The position numbers and the translations under genes were made by a program. Below the pieces are notes generated by a model. The model ran no database searches, had not been told where the DNA came from, and was given only the letters and a program-made list of their open reading frames with translations. From Deltaproteobacteria bacterium (GTDB lineage Bacteria; Desulfobacterota; Desulfuromonadia; Desulfuromonadales; BM103), in the NCBI GenBank assembly GCA_019313105.1, contig JAFDBW010000150.1, positions 1 through 8,480 on the forward strand: 8,480 nt of DNA, read 5' to 3'. The first letter of the stretch is position 1. Every line of letters begins with the position of its first letter. Positions 5,662 through 8,480 of this stretch are shown here, one piece after another.

Positions 5662-6936
5662 ATGAGTTTTTTGAAAAAGATGTTCGGCAAGCAGGATCCG
5701 GTTGACGAGATGCGCCAATGCCATGCCCGGCAGGACTGGGCAGCAGTTCTGAATATCGCAGCACGGATTGACCGGGACGAACTGGATGAAGGGGTGATTG
5801 TCGAGATAAACGGCTGGGAAAGTCAGGCCGGCGACACCCTGGCCGCCATGAACCTTGAGGAAGGGTCCTGGGCACAGAAATCAGGCAACCTGCTGCGTGC
5901 CCGCGAGGACTACCAGCTGGCCATTGAACAGGCCCGCTCCGTTAAACTTCGTGAGCGCGCCGAGCAGGCCCTGGCCGCCCTGGATCGTGGCGAGCTCCCG
6001 CCTGAAGAGACGGTCGCCGAAGCAAGTCCGGCCCTGCACGCCGGCTGCAACAGCTGTGCTCCGGCGGCGGGGCCGGTTCCCGATGGTGTCGAAGCAGACC
6101 TTGATGAAGAGACCCGCATGGAACTGCTGTTGGCCACCATGCCGCCGGATCTGGCCGAGCGGTACCTGGTTGCCGGAGCGGAGTTCCGGCAGGCATGGCT
6201 GACAGCCCAGGATGGTGACGAAAAGTTGGCCTTGGAGCTTCTCGAAAGGGTTCCCTCCGCAGAGCGAAACGCCTTGTTCCTCTTCGAACGCGGGGTTTTG
6301 ATGATGCGTAGCGGTCAGAACAAGCAAGCCCGCCAGGACCTGCAGGCCGCACTGACTGCAGAGCCTGACCTGTTCTCGGCTTACGACGCACTGACCGAAG
6401 TCCTGATTGCAGAAGGGCGCGGCGACGAGCTGCAGAAATCTCTCAAAGAGAGTATCGCCGAAGGTCGTTTTGTCGGCTTTTGCTGGGCCAAACTGGCAGA
6501 GCTGCATGCCCAGCGCGGCGAGTTGGAGCCGGCGCTGGCTGCCGGCCTCGAAGCCCTTGATGAAGGGATCACCGACCCCGGCCTGATCATGCTCTGCGCG
6601 CAACTGCTGGAACGTGCAGAGCGCTTCGATGAAGCGGAAGCCCTGCTGATGCGAATGCCCGGCGGCGGCTGCGGCGGCGGAGTCCACCCGATGCTCGCGG
6701 AGTATTGGCTACGCCGCGGACAGAACCTGGACAAGGCGCTTGAATCATTCAAAGGAGCCATGCGCCAGGAGACCGACAACCCCCGCTGGCTGCTGCGCAT
6801 CGCCCAGGTCTACCTGGCCAAGGGATGGAAGAAGGAAGCCTCGGAACAGATCGAACGGTTGATGAAGCAGGGCGGACTGCCGGACCCGATTCGCGCCGAA
6901 GTCAAATCCGTGGCGGATCAGCTACAACAAAGTTGA
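5662..6936 (+). CDS. TPR-like helical repeat protein with internal Cys motifs, function unknown
   Basis: This 424-residue protein has no signal peptide or membrane segment, so it is probably cytoplasmic. Residues 1-110 are helical; the segment about 66-108 has TPR-like features (GNLLRAREDYQLAIEQARS). A linker at about 110-145, rich in Pro and Ala, holds HAGCNSCAP (C129, C132). From about 165 to the end, helix pairs of about 34 residues look like degenerate tetratricopeptide repeats: ALFLFERGVLMMRSGQNKQARQDLQAALTAEP (204-235) is the clearest, followed by units near 277-303, 305-333 and 345-371. Loop 334-340 is GGGCGGG (C337). TPR arrays usually bind proteins, and no enzymatic motif is visible. 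The start has AGAGG 5 nt upstream. The DUF554 gene follows after 91 nt without a clear terminator between, so cotranscription is possible. I do not recognise a named family. Confidence 0.85.
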   Translation: MSFLKKMFGKQDPVDEMRQCHARQDWAAVLNIAARIDRDELDEGVIVEINGWESQAGDTLAAMNLEEGSWAQKSGNLLRAREDYQLAIEQARSVKLRERAEQALAALDRGELPPEETVAEASPALHAGCNSCAPAAGPVPDGVEADLDEETRMELLLATMPPDLAERYLVAGAEFRQAWLTAQDGDEKLALELLERVPSAERNALFLFERGVLMMRSGQNKQARQDLQAALTAEPDLFSAYDALTEVLIAEGRGDELQKSLKESIAEGRFVGFCWAKLAELHAQRGELEPALAAGLEALDEGITDPGLIMLCAQLLERAERFDEAEALLMRMPGGGCGGGVHPMLAEYWLRRGQNLDKALESFKGAMRQETDNPRWLLRIAQVYLAKGWKKEASEQIERLMKQGGLPDPIRAEVKSVADQLQQS

Positions 6937-7027
6937 AGAAGGCCCTTCTCATGGTGAACACGGCTCATCTCTGCAGAAGGATCCAAAGCCACAAGCCCCC
7001 CTGATAAGCCGAAAAGAAGAAAACAAC

Positions 7028-7714
7028 ATGATTTTACAGGGAACACTGGTTAACATCGCAGCCGTCGTTGCAGGCTGCCTGATCGGCAAATGGGCCGGCC
7101 GTTTGCTGTCAGCGAAGATGCGTGAGACACTGATGATCGGTCTGGGGCTGGCTGTCCTGCTGATCGGACTGCAGCTCGCACGGCAGAGTCGGCAGATCAT
7201 GATTGTCATCGGCAGCCTGATCTTCGGCGGCCTGATCGGTGAAGGGCTGGGACTGGAAAATCGCCTGGAACAATTCGGTCTACGCCTGCAGAAACGTTTC
7301 TCCGGCACGGGCAGGATTGCCGAAGGTTTCGTCACGGCGAGCCTGCTCTATTGCGTCGGGGCAATGGCAATCATGGGGGCTTTGCAGGATGGCCTGGGTG
7401 GCCCGCCAACGATCCTCTACGCCAAGGCGGCGCTGGACGGTGTGGCCTCCATTGCCCTGACCTCGACGCTTGGCATCGGTGTACTTTTTTCCATCATCCC
7501 CCTGCTTGTCTACCAGGGCGGGATCACTTTGGTCGCAGAACTTGCTGAAACGGTTCTCACTGAACCGGTTGTTACCGAAATGAACGCCGTCGGCGGCCTG
7601 CTGATTGTCGCCATCGCCATCGACCTGTTGGGGATCAGGCGTCTGCCGGTGGGCAACCTGCTCCCGGCTGTCTTTGTCGCTATCGGACTAATCTGGACTT
7701 TCGGCATGGCCTGA
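7028..7714 (+). CDS. DUF554 family integral membrane protein (YqgA/YdfK-like)
   Basis: The protein has 228 residues, the usual length for DUF554 (PF04474). Hallmarks are the N-terminal GTLVNIAAVVAGCLIG (5-20), GSLIFGGLIGEGLGLE (62-77) and FVTASLLYCVGAMAIMGALQDGL (101-123) followed by LYAKAALDGVASI (130-142). About seven hydrophobic segments are visible (about 4-22, 34-51, 57-75, 99-120, 136-160, 185-204 and 208-225), so it sits in the inner membrane. E. coli YqgA and B. subtilis YdfK belong to this family, which has no proven function; transport is suspected. The ribosome binding site is weak and purine-rich (AAAGAAGAAAA just before the ATG). It ends 20 nt from the convergent histidine kinase gene. 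Confidence 0.93.
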   Translation: MILQGTLVNIAAVVAGCLIGKWAGRLLSAKMRETLMIGLGLAVLLIGLQLARQSRQIMIVIGSLIFGGLIGEGLGLENRLEQFGLRLQKRFSGTGRIAEGFVTASLLYCVGAMAIMGALQDGLGGPPTILYAKAALDGVASIALTSTLGIGVLFSIIPLLVYQGGITLVAELAETVLTEPVVTEMNAVGGLLIVAIAIDLLGIRRLPVGNLLPAVFVAIGLIWTFGMA

Positions 7715-7734
7715 GGCATGACAGGCCACAAGAT

Positions 7735-8480
7735 TCAGGCTGTAGGGGCTTGTTCGGCGCGACCCGTCACAACCGGCCCAGGTTGCACCACCGGCAGGGT
7801 AATAGTGAACCTTGCCCCCTTTTCCACGTTGATGACTTCAATTTCGCCGTGGTGTTGGGCAATTATGCGGTGGGAAATTGACAGGCCCAGACCCGTCCCC
7901 TTGGCGAACGTCGAGAAAAACGGGTTGAACATGTTGCGCATAACTTCCGGGCGGATCCCTCCGCCGGTGTCTTCCACCTCAATCAGGACCGCCTTCTCGC
8001 CGCGAAAAGAACCGGCCTTGGCCCGAATCGTTATGAGCCCACGTCCCGCCATGACCTGACGGGCATTGATCATCAGGTTGAGAAATACTTGTCGCAGTTG
8101 ACGATGATCACCGACTATCATCGGCAAACCAGCCTGAATTTCCGTGACAATCCCGATCGATTGTTTCTGGCAGTTGTCATATTCGAGATCGAGAACCTCC
8201 TGCAGAACATCCGTGATGTTGCAGTTTTCGAGACAGACCAGCTGTTTCTTGCTGAAGGAGAGGATATTGTCAAGCATTTCCTCCATACGCCTTACCTCGC
8301 GGGCAATGATGCCGGCATATTCATTGGCTTTCGAATCCTGCAGGTCCTGGCGGTTCAGGCGCTGGGCAAACCCGCCGATTGAAACAAGAGGATTTCGCAG
8401 CTCATGGGCAACCTGGGCGGCCATTTCGCCCAGGACAGCCATCTTTTCACCCTGGATCAACTGGTCTTGAACGTCCCGCA
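7735..8480 (-). CDS. Sensor histidine kinase, kinase core only (N-terminus outside window)
   Basis: The frame is open to the right edge (it begins RDVQDQLIQGEKMAVLGEMAAQVAHELRNPL), so the true start lies beyond 8480; the TTG at 8458-8460 is internal. 247 residues are visible. Numbered from the first full visible codon, they show the HisKA H-box AHELRNP with phospho-acceptor His25 (codon at 8404-8406), the N-box QVFLNLMINA with Asn138, the G1 box EDTGGGI (about 169-175), the F-box NPFFSTF (about 185-191) and the G2 box GTGLGLS (194-200). All are intact, so it should be an active kinase. The LIQGEKMAVLGEMAAQVAHELRNPL type is that of NtrB/ZraS/HydH-like kinases, which usually pair with sigma-54-dependent response regulators; the partner is not in this window. 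The sensor domain and any membrane segments are not visible. The C-terminal tail after TLPV (about 20 residues) is short and unstructured. Confidence 0.93.
   Translation of the reverse strand, partial: RDVQDQLIQGEKMAVLGEMAAQVAHELRNPLVSIGGFAQRLNRQDLQDSKANEYAGIIAREVRRMEEMLDNILSFSKKQLVCLENCNITDVLQEVLDLEYDNCQKQSIGIVTEIQAGLPMIVGDHRQLRQVFLNLMINARQVMAGRGLITIRAKAGSFRGEKAVLIEVEDTGGGIRPEVMRNMFNPFFSTFAKGTGLGLSISHRIIAQHHGEIEVINVEKGARFTITLPVVQPGPVVTGRAEQAPTA

Noticed and set aside
5881..6687. 268-codon minus-strand open frame opposite the TPR gene
   Set aside because: No domain and no credible ribosome binding site; the plus-strand gene has a promoter, a ribosome binding site and TPR-like periodicity.
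6937..6949. AGAAGG/CCTTCT inverted repeat after the TPR gene
   Set aside because: The arms leave a one-base loop and no T tract follows, so it is not a credible terminator.
6951..7004. 17-codon open frame with an AAGAAGG-like site upstream, between the TPR and DUF554 genes
   Set aside because: It could be a leader peptide, but the length is within chance, there is no attenuator-like hairpin and the peptide has no telling composition.
8458..8460. TTG as the start of the histidine kinase
   Set aside because: The frame continues in coding style to the window edge (RDVQDQ before it) and the kinase would start directly before its H-box helix. The gene is simply cut by the window.
1..8480. CRISPR arrays, insertion sequences, tRNA genes, phage or defence systems
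   Set aside because: I saw no regularly spaced direct repeats, no transposase or integrase motifs, no tRNA-like cloverleaf and no defence-type domains. The ABC-F protein is housekeeping EttA and not an antibiotic-resistance type.

Overview
The window looks like ordinary chromosomal sequence from a moderately high-GC Gram-negative bacterium. The gene content points to a Desulfuromonadales/Geobacterales-type member of the former Deltaproteobacteria: a MerA/Lpd-like FAD oxidoreductase of the type found with TVP38/TMEM64 membrane proteins, a QueG-like double [4Fe-4S] protein, a YkgJ cysteine-cluster protein, EttA and an NtrB/HydH-type histidine kinase. This placement is inferred from gene types; no marker gene in the window fixes it. 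I see no transposase, integrase, phage gene, CRISPR array, tRNA or rRNA. Coding density is high.

Layout, left to right. (1) 1-1485, plus strand: the C-terminal 403 residues of an FAD-dependent pyridine nucleotide-disulfide oxidoreductase cut by the window edge. It is followed 24 nt later by an 82-residue two-helix membrane protein and a strong intrinsic terminator (1512-1549). (2) 1551-2831, minus strand: a probable two-gene operon of a GFA/CENP-V-fold zinc protein (first) and a QueG-like iron-sulfur protein (second), 12 nt apart. (3) 2832-2949: a divergent intergenic region with a palindrome directly before the next gene. (4) 2950-3657, plus strand: a YkgJ-family cysteine-cluster protein. 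(5) 3658-3800: a convergent intergenic region holding a 23-bp perfect inverted repeat and two smaller hairpins. (6) 3801-5477, minus strand: the ABC-F translation factor EttA. (7) 5478-5661: a divergent promoter region. (8) 5662-7714, plus strand: a 424-residue TPR-like protein with an embedded CxxC and a GGGCGGG motif, then a DUF554 membrane protein. (9) 7735-8480, minus strand: the kinase core of a sensor histidine kinase whose sensor part lies beyond the window.

The genes do not form one pathway. Redox and metal-binding proteins cluster on the left (flavin reductase, Fe-S protein, GFA zinc protein, YkgJ), and housekeeping or regulatory genes lie on the right. I found no convincing new multi-gene system. 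The points most worth a second look are the palindrome over a possible leaderless promoter at 2915-2950, the QueG paralogue that seems to lack QueG's catalytic Asp, the long inverted repeat at 3669-3720, and the cysteine motifs in the TPR protein.
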